A DNA stretch of 64,000 bases from Arthrobacter sp. StoSoilA2. Lineage in GTDB: Bacteria > Actinomycetota > Actinomycetes > Actinomycetales > Micrococcaceae. The notes under the pieces were generated by a model. It was not told where the DNA came from and searched no databases. It saw only the letters and a list, made by a program, of their open reading frames with translations. This document shows, piece by piece, positions 35,575-44,378 of this stretch. The stretch spans positions 4,712,001-4,776,000 of the forward strand of contig NZ_AP024643.1 of assembly GCF_019977195.1 (NCBI RefSeq). The letters run 5' to 3'. Positions within the stretch are counted from its first letter, which is position 1, and each line of letters starts with the position of its first letter. The position numbers and the translations under genes are program-made.

Positions 35575-36666
35575 ATGCGTACCAATCCCACCGCAAGGGA
35601 CCACACCAAGGCTTGGGTTCTTGATGCTGTCCTTTCAGAGGCGCCCTTGACGCGTACCAGGCTCATCGAGCTGACACGATTAAGCCAGGCCACGGTATCC
35701 CGGAAGGTGGATGAGCTTCGTTACGACGGTCTCGTCGTCGAACAGGGAGTCAATGCGGTTGCGCGTCGTGGCCGGCCCTCCACCTATCTGGATGTGCCCG
35801 GCACGGCGGGGCATGTTGTGGGCATCTCGTTCGGAGCACGGACCACTTGCATCCTGGTGACGGACCTGCGGGGCCGCGAGGTCAGGCATGTGATCGTGCC
35901 CAGCTTGGAGGGCGGCGATGAAGAAGCCATCGCCGGGTGGTTGCTGGACCTGGTTGTGGATACCAGCGATTCCGCCGAGGGACCACTGCGCCAAATCGTC
36001 GCCGCCCTGCCTGGCCGTGTCCGGACGGGTACGGCAATTCTTCAAGAGACGATTGAAGATCGATTGAAGGCTCCCGTGGTGCTTGAGAGCGATGCCAGCG
36101 CATCCCTCCGGGGGATCCTGAAGGGTGACGCGACCATAGGAAACGCCGTTCTCTTCATGCTGAGTACGGAGCTGAGCTTCGCCAGTTGCACTGATCATGA
36201 AATCGCACCGGGCCGGACTTCGGCTTTCGGCCACCTTGGTGAGGTTCTGTTCGCCGGTGTTGGCAACGAGACACTCGAGGGACTGTTAAGCACAAAGGGA
36301 CTCCTCCAATTCGCAAGTGGTCGGGGACTGGACCTGGACGACATCCAAGCGCTCTGGTCCCAACCGAAGGATGCGGCGTCCCGCGCGGAGGTGCTTGAGG
36401 CATTTACGACGGCGGTGGTCGCCGCCGTCGGTGCCGTTGCCGTGACGCTTGACCCGGAGTCCGTATATTTCGTGGGCCGCCTGAGTCCGCTCGTGGACGA
36501 AATCCTTCCTGAGGCACTCAGGCGTCTGGCGCAAATCCTTCCGGTAGTCCCCGGGATCACCGTGGTGCCGCAAGTCGTCGGACTCTCGGTGGCCCAGGGA
36601 GCGGCCTATGCGGGACTGGCGTTGGTCCAGTCCCGGCTCCGGGAATCTATGCTCGAAGCCCAGTAG
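35575..36666 (+). CDS. ROK-family transcriptional regulator
   Basis: A 363-residue ROK repressor-type protein. A winged helix (about 12-60, TRTRLIELTRLSQATVSRKVDEL) is followed by an actin-like fold with GISFGARTT and ESDASASLRG. The cysteine-rich zinc motif of sugar-kinase ROK proteins and the catalytic DG pair are missing, so it is a regulator and not a kinase. It sits between the first binding-protein gene and the GH16-like gene, overlapping the latter by 20 bases tail to tail. A carbohydrate effector is likely but unknown. Confidence 0.82.
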   Translation: MRTNPTARDHTKAWVLDAVLSEAPLTRTRLIELTRLSQATVSRKVDELRYDGLVVEQGVNAVARRGRPSTYLDVPGTAGHVVGISFGARTTCILVTDLRGREVRHVIVPSLEGGDEEAIAGWLLDLVVDTSDSAEGPLRQIVAALPGRVRTGTAILQETIEDRLKAPVVLESDASASLRGILKGDATIGNAVLFMLSTELSFASCTDHEIAPGRTSAFGHLGEVLFAGVGNETLEGLLSTKGLLQFASGRGLDLDDIQALWSQPKDAASRAEVLEAFTTAVVAAVGAVAVTLDPESVYFVGRLSPLVDEILPEALRRLAQILPVVPGITVVPQVVGLSVAQGAAYAGLALVQSRLRESMLEAQ

Positions 36667-37414
36667 CAACCACGGAATGAACCCGCGCGGTCTTTGGATA
36701 GTTTTCTGCTTCGCGCTGCTCCGTAGCGGGGAATTCAAAGAGATCAATCATCAATTGCTGCTCGTAGGCGAGACCCTGTGGGCTGGACATGATGACGTGT
36801 CCGTCAACGGAGAACTCCGCCCCGGTCCCGGACCAGCGCACACCGTATGTGTGCGGCGTGGTGGCATCAATGGGCAGCTGGATGTTCCGGACGTCGGTGG
36901 TCAGCCGGGGATCGTGGTGTGCCTTGATCCCGACTCGAACAGTGCTGCTGTCTGGCGCGATCTTGTCACCGAAAAGTTCAGCGATGCACAACTCCCCGGA
37001 GTCGGCCGGACTGGACTCTTCAAATCCCACCAACCATATTGCGAGCATGCAGGTCGGGTCCGCGCTTGCGCTCACCCTTACCTGGACCTCTCCCGTGACT
37101 GGGGTCCATAACCGGCGTGTCGGCTGGGGAGTCACCACCTGCAGTCCATCGAGTCGGTGGCGGTGTGTTCCCCGCGTGGTCCCGAGGCCCCCGGAGAAGG
37201 TTCCCGTTTGGAGATTACTGACCCGAAAGGGACCGTCGGCTTCACGCCAGGCAGGCTGGTCGGCATCAATACGCAACCGCAATCCGTCAACGTCGAAATC
37301 GTAGCGGGCCCGGGACCGGTCCGGCTCGGTCCATTGGGGAAGGTAGTGCTCAACCCAAAGGGCAGGGTTCAGTGCTGAATCGGTAAAGCGCTCATCAATG
37401 ATTTCTCCGGTCAT
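36647..37414 (-). CDS. GH16-like concanavalin-A-fold protein, catalytic Asp absent
   Basis: A 255-residue protein resembling family-16 glycoside hydrolases, with TFSGGLGTTRG, VRVSASADPTCMLAIWLVGFE and HTYGVRWSGTGAEFSVDGHVI. The catalytic box, normally ExDxxE, reads ELCIAE: both Glu are present but the middle Asp is Cys. ATG 37414 follows AGGA at 7 bases. It has no signal peptide, so it acts inside the cell or is not a secreted glucanase. It is the only minus-strand gene in this island. Confidence 0.68.
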   Translation of the reverse strand: MTGEIIDERFTDSALNPALWVEHYLPQWTEPDRSRARYDFDVDGLRLRIDADQPAWREADGPFRVSNLQTGTFSGGLGTTRGTHRHRLDGLQVVTPQPTRRLWTPVTGEVQVRVSASADPTCMLAIWLVGFEESSPADSGELCIAELFGDKIAPDSSTVRVGIKAHHDPRLTTDVRNIQLPIDATTPHTYGVRWSGTGAEFSVDGHVIMSSPQGLAYEQQLMIDLFEFPATEQREAENYPKTARVHSVVATGLRA

Positions 37415-37461
37415 CAGCAAATCCTAGTTGAATAGGCCCAGCACTTTTCGGGACCAATCCG

Positions 37462-37536
37462 TTGACAATCTACAACCAACCCGAGTATTGTCGACAATCG
37501 ACGGTACTTCTCAACGTGCTCTCGTCGACAATCGAC
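37462..37536 (+). promoter_or_regulatory. promoter and paired GntR operators of the second HAD gene
   Basis: TTGACA (37462-37467) and TATTGT (37486-37491) are 18 bases apart. ATTGTCGACAAT (37487-37498) covers the -10 box, and TCGTCGACAATCGACGA (37522-37538) is a 7-base inverted repeat with a 3-base spacer just downstream. Both contain TCGACAATCGAC. Confidence 0.7.
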
Positions 37537-37567
37537 GAGATCAAACAAAATCAAACTGGAGGAAAAA

Positions 37568-38257
37568 ATGGCATTCGACATCAAGCCGAAGTTCGCAACG
37601 TTCGACATGAACGGAACACTGATCAAGTTCGCTATCGCCGACGCGACCCGTGCGGTCCTGGGCGAACGCCTGCCGGCGGAGCTCGCCGATGAATACCTGC
37701 AGGCCACCAAGGCATATCGGATCGATGAGTGCATGGGCGATTACAAGCCCTTCCACCAAATCATCGCCAACTCCATGGAACGCGCCTCACGCAGGCTCGG
37801 CCTTGAATACCGCGCGGCCGACGCAAGGGCGGTTTACGAAATTGTCCCCACGTGGGGCCCGTACCCGGGCGTGACCGAGGCCCTGAACCGCCTGGCCGAG
37901 GCAATCCCCCTGGTCATCATCACCAACAGCGACACCGCGCATGCTGAGCGGCTTTCGGAAAACCTCCAAGCTCCGTTCGCAAGCGTCATCAGCGCCGAGC
38001 AGATGGGCATGTACAAACCCCGTCTCGGAGCGTTTGAGTACATGTTCGACAAGCTTGGCGTCACGCCCGACGAGATTGTGCACGTCTCCGCGAGCCCGAT
38101 GTACGACCTGCGGTCCGCAGCCACCTTGGGCATCAAGAACAAGGTGTATGTAGATCGCGGCTTCGAACACGACGAGCACTGGCTCGGCTACGAGCGGATC
38201 ACCGACATTGCCGAGCTCCCCGTCCTCTTCGGCCTTCCGCGTCCTGCTGCTTCCTAA
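37568..38257 (+). CDS. HAD-superfamily hydrolase, second copy, divergent active site
   Basis: A 229-residue HAD protein related to the first one (FDMNGTL, ITNSD, YKPRLGAFEYMFDKLG, SASPMYD). The residue two places after the nucleophile Asp is Asn, where phosphatases have Asp and haloacid dehalogenases have Tyr. The Ser and Asn of the dehalogenase pocket before the last Asp are Ala and Pro. It therefore probably acts on something other than haloacids. AACTGGAGGAAAAA precedes ATG 37568. It begins a second operon under two operator copies. Confidence 0.82.
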   Translation: MAFDIKPKFATFDMNGTLIKFAIADATRAVLGERLPAELADEYLQATKAYRIDECMGDYKPFHQIIANSMERASRRLGLEYRAADARAVYEIVPTWGPYPGVTEALNRLAEAIPLVIITNSDTAHAERLSENLQAPFASVISAEQMGMYKPRLGAFEYMFDKLGVTPDEIVHVSASPMYDLRSAATLGIKNKVYVDRGFEHDEHWLGYERITDIAELPVLFGLPRPAAS

Positions 38258-38274
38258 GAAGGACTCGTTTACAG

Positions 38275-38745
38275 ATGAGCGTCACTACGGCGGGCTCGGC
38301 TTTGGATCGACTCCGGGCCATGGGCCTGGAGCTTCCAACCCTTGCTGATAGCCCTTACTACGTGGACCACCGCGCGGTGGGTTCCAGCATCCACATCGCT
38401 GGCCAACTGCCATACAAGGACGGCGTCCTGCTGGGCCAAGGCGTCGTCGGCCGGGACGTGGGGCTGGAGACAGCGCGGGAGCTCGCCCGCCATGCCGCGC
38501 TCAATTGCCTTGCCGCGGCTGTGCAGGCGGTAGGAGACCTGGACCGGGTCCGGATCGTGCAGATGCTGGTGTTCGTGGCCAGCACGCCGGACTTCGGCCT
38601 GCAATCGCGGGTCGCCAACGCGGCCAGCGAATTGCTCATCGAAGTGTTGGGAGAGAACGGCCGGCACGCCCGCACAGCAATCGGCGTCGCCGGGCTGCCG
38701 GCCAACACTCCTGTAGAGATCCAGATGATCTGCACAGCCGCTTAG
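38275..38745 (+). CDS. RidA-family protein
   Basis: A 156-residue YjgF/RidA protein. The catalytic-type Arg is present in HARTAIGVAGLP, before the PVEIQM strand. RidA proteins hydrolyse reactive enamines and imines released by PLP dehydratases and amine oxidases. It starts 18 bases after the HAD gene and precedes a PLP enzyme and two FAD amine oxidases, which all generate such intermediates. Confidence 0.87.
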   Translation: MSVTTAGSALDRLRAMGLELPTLADSPYYVDHRAVGSSIHIAGQLPYKDGVLLGQGVVGRDVGLETARELARHAALNCLAAAVQAVGDLDRVRIVQMLVFVASTPDFGLQSRVANAASELLIEVLGENGRHARTAIGVAGLPANTPVEIQMICTAA

Positions 38746-38784
38746 GCACGGACATGTTGGCGGTAAATTCATGAGGAGAACAGC

Positions 38785-39891
38785 GTGAACCGTATCCAGG
38801 GAGCACTCAACGCTCTGGTCGAGCGGGTCGACACCCCGGCGCCGATCGTGCTGGTGGACGTTATGCAGGACAATATCGACCGCATGCAGGCCTTTGCTGC
38901 CCAGCAGGACTTTGATGTCAGACCGCATGTAAAAACGCACAAATGCGTCGAAATCGGCCGTCGCCAGGTCAAGGCCGGAGCTGTGGGAATCACCGCAGGC
39001 AATGTTGGTGAGGCCGAAGTCTTCGCCGCAGCCGGCTTCGACAATATCTTTATCGCCTACCCCATCTGGCCTTCGGGAACGAAAGGCCTTCGCATCCGCA
39101 AACTTGCGGTAACTACCCGGCTGCGGGTCGGCGTCGACAATTTCGCGGCGATCGATGCCCTTGCTGATGCGATGGGATCCGAGGCCGAACGGCTGCAGGT
39201 TGTCATCGAGGTGGACTGCGGTGCGCGTCGTTCCGGCGCGCCGCCCGAGTTCGCCGGCGAACTTGCCGCCGCCGCCCGGAGGCGGGGACTGGTGCCGGTG
39301 GGCGTCTTCACCTATCCAGGTCATGGAAGCGCCAGCCCGGACGCCCGCCAGCGCGCCGCCGTGGACCAGGAAGCCGCGCTCACCACAGCGGTGCGGAGCT
39401 TCAGCGCTGTGGGCATCAGCGCAGAAGTCGTCAGCGCGGGCTCAACACCCACCATCGAGTACGCCACGAGCAACGTGATCACCGAGATCAGGCCCGGCGA
39501 ATACGTGTTCAATGACTTGAACAACATGCGGCTCGGGGCCTGCACCGAAGACCAGATCGCCCTGTTTGTCGCCGGCACAGTGGTCAGTGACTGGGTTCCC
39601 GATCAGGTCATTCTCGATGTAGGCACCAAGGCACTAGGCCGGGAAGGCAGTCCCCAGATCGGCTATGGCGCTGTCCCCGGGACGTCGGCCGTTCTCTCCA
39701 AGCTCAACGAATACCACGGCTTCCTCCCCCTGCCTGCCGGCGATTTCCACCCCGGCGTCGGCAAGGTTCTCCCGATCGTGCCGAACCATGTTTGCCCCGT
39801 CGTGGTCAATTTCGAGGAGTACATCGTCACTGACAGCACGGGAACATCGCTGGAACGGTGGCGGGTGGATGCCCGCGGATTCCTGAGCTGA
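38785..39891 (+). CDS. D-threonine aldolase/D-serine dehydratase-fold PLP enzyme
   Basis: A 368-residue fold-type-III PLP enzyme of the DSD1/D-threonine-aldolase group. The Schiff-base Lys50 is in PHVKTHK, and the C-terminal metal pair His-Cys is in PNHVCPVV. Members split or dehydrate beta-hydroxy amino acids of D form, and beta-hydroxyaspartate aldolase belongs here too. GTG 38785 follows GAGGAG. With the RidA gene upstream, a beta-hydroxy amino acid substrate fits. Confidence 0.85.
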   Translation: MNRIQGALNALVERVDTPAPIVLVDVMQDNIDRMQAFAAQQDFDVRPHVKTHKCVEIGRRQVKAGAVGITAGNVGEAEVFAAAGFDNIFIAYPIWPSGTKGLRIRKLAVTTRLRVGVDNFAAIDALADAMGSEAERLQVVIEVDCGARRSGAPPEFAGELAAAARRRGLVPVGVFTYPGHGSASPDARQRAAVDQEAALTTAVRSFSAVGISAEVVSAGSTPTIEYATSNVITEIRPGEYVFNDLNNMRLGACTEDQIALFVAGTVVSDWVPDQVILDVGTKALGREGSPQIGYGAVPGTSAVLSKLNEYHGFLPLPAGDFHPGVGKVLPIVPNHVCPVVVNFEEYIVTDSTGTSLERWRVDARGFLS

Positions 39892-39957
39892 TTCGTGGGA
39901 ACCGTACGTCCGCCCCAGCCCGCAACCAAGCAACTTACCGACCAAGGAACGACCATC

Positions 39958-40692
39958 ATGAGACTTGATAAGACCACTGCCGTCATAACCGGCGCCAGCA
40001 GCGGAATCGGGGAAGCAGTGGGTTCCCACTTCCGCCGCGAAGGCGCCCGGCTGCTGCTCACCGGCCGCAGGGAGCAACTCGACAGCGCCCACACCGATGA
40101 CGTGTACGTCCCTGGAGATCTCAATGACGAGGCATTCGTCGAAAGCCTCGCCCGCCAAGCCGCCGAAGCGTTCGGCACCGTGGATGTCGTCGTCCTTAAC
40201 CATGGCCTGCAGGTAAGCGGCCCGCTGACGGAGATGGCGTATGAGGATGCCAGGAATGTGCTCCACAGCAACCTCCTCAGCGCCTTCCTGATGATGAAGC
40301 ACTTCGCACCGTTGATGCCTGCTACGGGAGGCTCGTACGTCCTGGTCAGTTCACGGCTGGGCATGGTTGGCAAGCCCGATGAAGTCCTTTACTCCGCGGC
40401 CAAGGGCGGCCTCATCATGCTCGCCAAGGGAGCCGCAATCGAGTGGGCCTCACGCAACATCCGCGTCAACGTCGTCGCGCCGGGACTGACCGTCACCCCC
40501 GTCATCGAGGCCTCGTTCCAGCGCAGGCCCGATCCCGAGGCCTACCGGGCAGAACGCGAGGGGCAGATCCCGCTCCGGCGCCTGGCCACTCCGGAAGAAA
40601 TTGCCGACGCCATACTTTTCATGGCGTCCCCGGAATCGTCCTACATCACGGGCGCTGTACTGCCCGTCGACGGCGGTTACACCGCTTTCTAA
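39958..40692 (+). CDS. short-chain dehydrogenase/reductase
   Basis: A 244-residue classical SDR. The cofactor loop is TGASSGIG, the NAG motif reads NHG, and Ser and YSAAK give the catalytic Ser-Tyr-Lys set; the C-terminus VLPVDGGYTAF is typical. The frame is open 21 codons upstream, but ATG 39958 follows CAAGGAA. It probably oxidises or reduces a hydroxyl or carbonyl of the pathway intermediate. Confidence 0.88.
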   Translation: MRLDKTTAVITGASSGIGEAVGSHFRREGARLLLTGRREQLDSAHTDDVYVPGDLNDEAFVESLARQAAEAFGTVDVVVLNHGLQVSGPLTEMAYEDARNVLHSNLLSAFLMMKHFAPLMPATGGSYVLVSSRLGMVGKPDEVLYSAAKGGLIMLAKGAAIEWASRNIRVNVVAPGLTVTPVIEASFQRRPDPEAYRAEREGQIPLRRLATPEEIADAILFMASPESSYITGAVLPVDGGYTAF

Positions 40693-40743
40693 GCATCGCA
40701 CCGCCTTCCACTGGCTCACCAACTCCCCACAAAGTAGGACAAG

Positions 40744-42150
40744 ATGAAAGCCCTCACAGCAACACCCCGAAACGGAGACCTCGGCTTCTGGATGGCCGGA
40801 CTCGCAGAAAACCGGCCAACGTACCCGCGTTTCGAAGGCGAAGGCTCCGTGGATCTGGCAATCATAGGCGGTGGCTACACAGGCCTCTGGGCGGCATACT
40901 TCGCCAAGAAGCTCGAGCCCTCACTCTCGGTGGCGGTTTTTGAAGCGGAACAGGTCGGGTACGGAGCCTCCGGGCGAAACGGCGGCTGGCTTTCGGCGAT
41001 GCCCCCAGGAAACCGGGCCACCTTCGCCCGCGCATCCGGACAAGGGCTGGACGCAAGCCGGGCATTGCAGCAGGAGTTCGTGACCGGCGTCGACTCTGTC
41101 CTTAATATTCTTCAGGCCGAAGGTATCGACGCGGACCAGCACAAGGGCGGTGCGCTCGTCGCTGCCCACACCAAGGCGGGGCTGGGCCGGCTGGTAGCCC
41201 GGCGTGACGCCGACTGGAAGTACGGGTTGAGCGAAGACGAAGTCCACTTGCTCGACCGGGACGAATTCCAGAGCAGGATCAACATCTCCACCGTCCACGG
41301 CGGGCTCTTCTACAAGCCCTGCGCCCGCATTCATCCGGCAAAACTTGTCTACGGCCTGGCGGACACCCTGACGTCCATGGGGGTGGCGATCTACGAAAAC
41401 AGCCGGATAAACAGCATCGACGGCAAAACCCTGACCTTGGCCAATGGACGGGTCGCGGCGGCCAAAACGTTCATCTGCACGGAAGGGTACTCCGGTCAGT
41501 TGCTGGGCAGCAGGTCCTTGATACCGATCAACTCCTCGATGATCGTGACCAAGCCACTCTCCGACGAGGCCTGGCAGCAGATCGGCTGGAACGGGCTTCA
41601 GTGCCTCAGCGATTCCGCACACACGTTCATCTATTCGCAGCGGACAGCGGACGGACGCATCGCCATTGGCGGCCGGGGAAGGCCCTACCGCTACGGCTCC
41701 GGAACGGGCGCCGCCGGTGCCACAGCCCAGTCAACTGTTGACTTGATCTCCACGAAGCTTCGGTCCTTCTTCCCGGGCATCCACCTCGAAGTGGACCACG
41801 CCTGGTCCGGAGTCCTGGGCGTCACCCGCGACTGGAACGGCGGCGTGCAATGGGACCAGGCATCCGGAATTGGCTCGTCCACGGGCTATGCCGGACACGG
41901 CGTTACAGCCGCCTATGTGGGCGGGCGGACACTCGCGGAATTGGCGTTCGAACGGCAAACGGAACGGACCACGCTCCCCTGGGTTGGGTACCGCGCACGG
42001 AAATGGGAACCGGAACCCATTCGCTGGATGGGTGTTCACGGCATGTACCGGCTTTTCGGTCTTGCTGATCAGTGGGAAGAGCGCAAGGATTCCACCAAGA
42101 CGTCCCTCCTGGCCAGATTCGGCAGCAGGCTCGCCGGACTACACGAATAG
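40744..42150 (+). CDS. FAD-dependent amine/amino-acid oxidoreductase (DAO family)
   Basis: A 468-residue flavoprotein of the DAO/PuuB type. The Rossmann motif is IIGGGYTGLWAA (about 40-51), followed by GASGRNGGW, which is characteristic of gamma-glutamylputrescine and related oxidases. The C-terminal FAD part contains GYAGHGVTAAYVGG. It would oxidise a primary or secondary amine to an imine, releasing hydrogen peroxide or passing electrons on. It lies between the SDR and the second binding-protein gene. Confidence 0.86.
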   Translation: MKALTATPRNGDLGFWMAGLAENRPTYPRFEGEGSVDLAIIGGGYTGLWAAYFAKKLEPSLSVAVFEAEQVGYGASGRNGGWLSAMPPGNRATFARASGQGLDASRALQQEFVTGVDSVLNILQAEGIDADQHKGGALVAAHTKAGLGRLVARRDADWKYGLSEDEVHLLDRDEFQSRINISTVHGGLFYKPCARIHPAKLVYGLADTLTSMGVAIYENSRINSIDGKTLTLANGRVAAAKTFICTEGYSGQLLGSRSLIPINSSMIVTKPLSDEAWQQIGWNGLQCLSDSAHTFIYSQRTADGRIAIGGRGRPYRYGSGTGAAGATAQSTVDLISTKLRSFFPGIHLEVDHAWSGVLGVTRDWNGGVQWDQASGIGSSTGYAGHGVTAAYVGGRTLAELAFERQTERTTLPWVGYRARKWEPEPIRWMGVHGMYRLFGLADQWEERKDSTKTSLLARFGSRLAGLHE

Positions 42151-42173
42151 AGAAACGCCCCCGGAGGCACACC

Positions 42174-43085
42174 ATGAAGACCATAAGCAAGATCCAGGCT
42201 GCAGCCGCAGGGTTTGCACTGCTGCTAGCCCTCACCGGGTGTGGCGGGGCGACAAGCACGTCCCCAACAGATCCGAAAACGGCCGATATCTCCGTGGGTG
42301 TCCAGCCCGACGAAAAGGCCGTAAGCCTCCTGCCGGCGTCCTATAAGGACAAGGGCGAACTGACGGTCGCCATGGACTTGCACTACCCGCCGACGACGTT
42401 TCTTGCTGAAGACAACTCGACGCCGATCGGCCTGAACCCGGATATCGCCCGCCTGGTAGCAAAGAAGCTCGGCCTGAAGCTGAAGTTCGAGAACACCGTC
42501 TTCGACACCATCATTCCTGGCATTGACGGTGGCCGGTACGACTTCACCGTCACCACCATGGCACCAACGCCGGAGCGACTGAAGGTCCTGGACATGATCG
42601 ACTACTTCAAAGCCGGCAACTCAGTGGCCGTGGCCGCGGGAAATCCTTTGAAGCTCACCAACGAAACCCTGTGTGGCAAGAATATTGCCGTCACAGCAGG
42701 CTCCACAGGCCAACTCAAGCGACTCCCGGCCCTCTCGGAGCAGACCTGCACTTCCAAGGGACAGCCCGCGATCAACGCCGTGACCCTGCCCAACGTCCAG
42801 GAGGCCCTGACACAGTTGGCGTCCAAGCGGATCGACGGCATCCTCTACGACACAACCTCCCTCGCCTGGGCCGAGAAGCAGCAGCCCAAATCGTTCACCA
42901 TCCTGACTCCCCAGGTCAACGTCGGCTCCAGCGACTTGACGGCCATCGGCCTGAAGAAAGGCTCTCCCCTGACCCCCGCCCTCCAGGCCGCCGTCCAGTC
43001 CGTCCTGAACAGCCCGGAATACAAGAAGTCCCTCTCGAATTGGGGCCTCGAATCCGGCGCTATCACCGATGCCAAGCTCAACTAG
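42174..43085 (+). CDS. ABC transporter substrate-binding lipoprotein 2 (SBP family 3)
   Basis: A 303-residue lipoprotein with lipobox Cys23 (LALTGC), a clear paralogue of the binding protein at 34595 (shared RLVAKKLGLKLKFENT, FDTIIPGIDGG, RLKVLDMI and TLPNVQEALTQL). ATG 42174 follows GGAGGC. Differences cluster in the ligand-facing stretches (DLHYPPTT versus DLSSPPMT), so the two may prefer related ligands. No permease is present in the window. Confidence 0.88.
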   Translation: MKTISKIQAAAAGFALLLALTGCGGATSTSPTDPKTADISVGVQPDEKAVSLLPASYKDKGELTVAMDLHYPPTTFLAEDNSTPIGLNPDIARLVAKKLGLKLKFENTVFDTIIPGIDGGRYDFTVTTMAPTPERLKVLDMIDYFKAGNSVAVAAGNPLKLTNETLCGKNIAVTAGSTGQLKRLPALSEQTCTSKGQPAINAVTLPNVQEALTQLASKRIDGILYDTTSLAWAEKQQPKSFTILTPQVNVGSSDLTAIGLKKGSPLTPALQAAVQSVLNSPEYKKSLSNWGLESGAITDAKLN

Positions 43086-43101
43086 GAGACGTACTCCCCT
43101 C

Positions 43102-43236
43102 ATGCAAACCATTAGCCACAGAAGCATGGGCTTTGCCCCCGAAACCCGCGAAACCCGCGCAACCCGTCAAACCCACGAAACCCGTCAAACAGCAGACACC
43201 CTGCTGTTCATGCATGAAGATTTCGAGGTGCTCTGA
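43102..43236 (+). CDS. possible 44-residue peptide ORF built on a 9-base repeat
   Basis: ATG 43102 opens a 44-codon frame whose middle is a degenerate 9-base tandem repeat (GAAACCCGC-like, about six units) coding for ETR/QTHETR. It ends in FMHEDFEVL, 3 bases before the oxidase gene. The nearest AGGAG is 13 bases upstream, too far for a strong site. It may be a translated leader or merely a minisatellite spacer. Confidence 0.3.
   Translation: MQTISHRSMGFAPETRETRATRQTHETRQTADTLLFMHEDFEVL
43141..43194. repeat. 9-base tandem repeat
   Basis: Units close to GAAACCCGC recur about six times in register (GAAACCCGC, GAAACCCGC, GCAACCCGT, CAAACCCAC, GAAACCCGT, CAAACAGCA) between the second binding-protein gene and the sarcosine-oxidase-like gene. 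Confidence 0.75.
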
Positions 43237-43239
43237 GCC

Positions 43240-44373
43240 ATGGACGGAAAACTCGCCGTCATCGGCCTGGGCAGCATCGGAAGCATGGCACTCTGGCAGG
43301 CCTCGCGCCTTTCCGATTCCGTGGCCGGCTTCGAAACACACACCCCCGCCCATGGACGCAGCGCCGTAGGCGGGGACACCCGGCTGTTCCGCATGATCTA
43401 CCGCGGCAGCCCCGCGCTCTATCCCATCCTGGAGCGCTCACGGGATCTCTGGGCGGAACTCGAGGCAGAAACGGGACAGGACATCCTCACCCGCTGTGGC
43501 GGGCTCTCCATCGGCACCACCGATGGGCCATACCTCCGCAGCGTTCTGGAGACTACCCGGATCAATGGGGCTGCCCACCGGATCCTGAACCGTGAGGAAA
43601 TGGCCGAACGCTACCCCCAGCACAACCTCCGTGCTGACGACTCCGCGGTGTTCGACCCGAACGCCGGCGTCCTGCGGACTGACCGGGCGGTAACGGCAGC
43701 GATTGCAGCTGCACAGGCCAACGGGGCAACGGTCCTTGCCAACACTCCTGTAACCAGCATCCGGGAAACGAACGACGGCGTTGTGGTCACCTCCGGGGAC
43801 ACCTCCTGGACCTTCGAGAACGTCATCGTCGCCTCCGGGGGTTGGTCCCGGCGGCTCATGCCTGATGACCTGAAGGCGCACACCGAAACCCGCAGGGTTT
43901 TCCTGAGCTGGTTCGTTGCCCGCGACGCAGCGCAGTTCACCCCGGAGAAGTTCCCCACCTTCAGCCGGATGTACGAGGACCGCTCCATGTACGGGGCACC
44001 CGCCGTTGACGGCGTTACCGTCAAAGCCACCCTGGACGGCCGGGGCACGGTGACAACGGACCCCGATGCTTTCCCCAGGGAACTCTCAACAGCCGAAATT
44101 GCCGACACGTTGGAAACCGTCACCGAGTTCCTGCCCGGCCTGGTTCCCAGCATCGTCCGCTCCGATGCCTTCCCGGACCTCTACAGCGAGGACCGCAATC
44201 CACTGGTGGGCTGGCTAGGTGGGTCAAGCAGAATCTACTGCGCCACAGGCTTCTCCGGAGGCGGCTTCAAGAATGCCACCGGCTTCGGCCACATCGCCGC
44301 GTACGAGGCGCTCGGTAAACAGTCGCTCGACGGCCTGGAATTCGTTCGCCCGGAACGGTTCAGGACGAGCTAA
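43240..44373 (+). CDS. monomeric sarcosine oxidase-like FAD protein
   Basis: A 377-residue MSOX/SolA-family flavoprotein that oxidises N-methyl or secondary amino acids. The FAD loop is GLGSIG (residues 9-14) and the C-terminal flavin part is GFSGGGFKNATG. In MSOX and N-methyltryptophan oxidase a Cys in a CxYT motif holds FAD covalently; here the region reads AFPDLYSED with no Cys, so FAD is probably non-covalent. GAGGTG sits 9 bases before ATG 43240. It precedes the GntR regulator on the same strand. Confidence 0.84.
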   Translation: MDGKLAVIGLGSIGSMALWQASRLSDSVAGFETHTPAHGRSAVGGDTRLFRMIYRGSPALYPILERSRDLWAELEAETGQDILTRCGGLSIGTTDGPYLRSVLETTRINGAAHRILNREEMAERYPQHNLRADDSAVFDPNAGVLRTDRAVTAAIAAAQANGATVLANTPVTSIRETNDGVVVTSGDTSWTFENVIVASGGWSRRLMPDDLKAHTETRRVFLSWFVARDAAQFTPEKFPTFSRMYEDRSMYGAPAVDGVTVKATLDGRGTVTTDPDAFPRELSTAEIADTLETVTEFLPGLVPSIVRSDAFPDLYSEDRNPLVGWLGGSSRIYCATGFSGGGFKNATGFGHIAAYEALGKQSLDGLEFVRPERFRTS

Positions 44374-44378
44374 GCCGG

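Noticed and set aside
35575..36666. ROK sugar kinase
   Set aside because: It has an N-terminal winged helix and lacks the zinc-binding Cys motif and catalytic Asp pattern of ROK kinases, so it was called a regulator.
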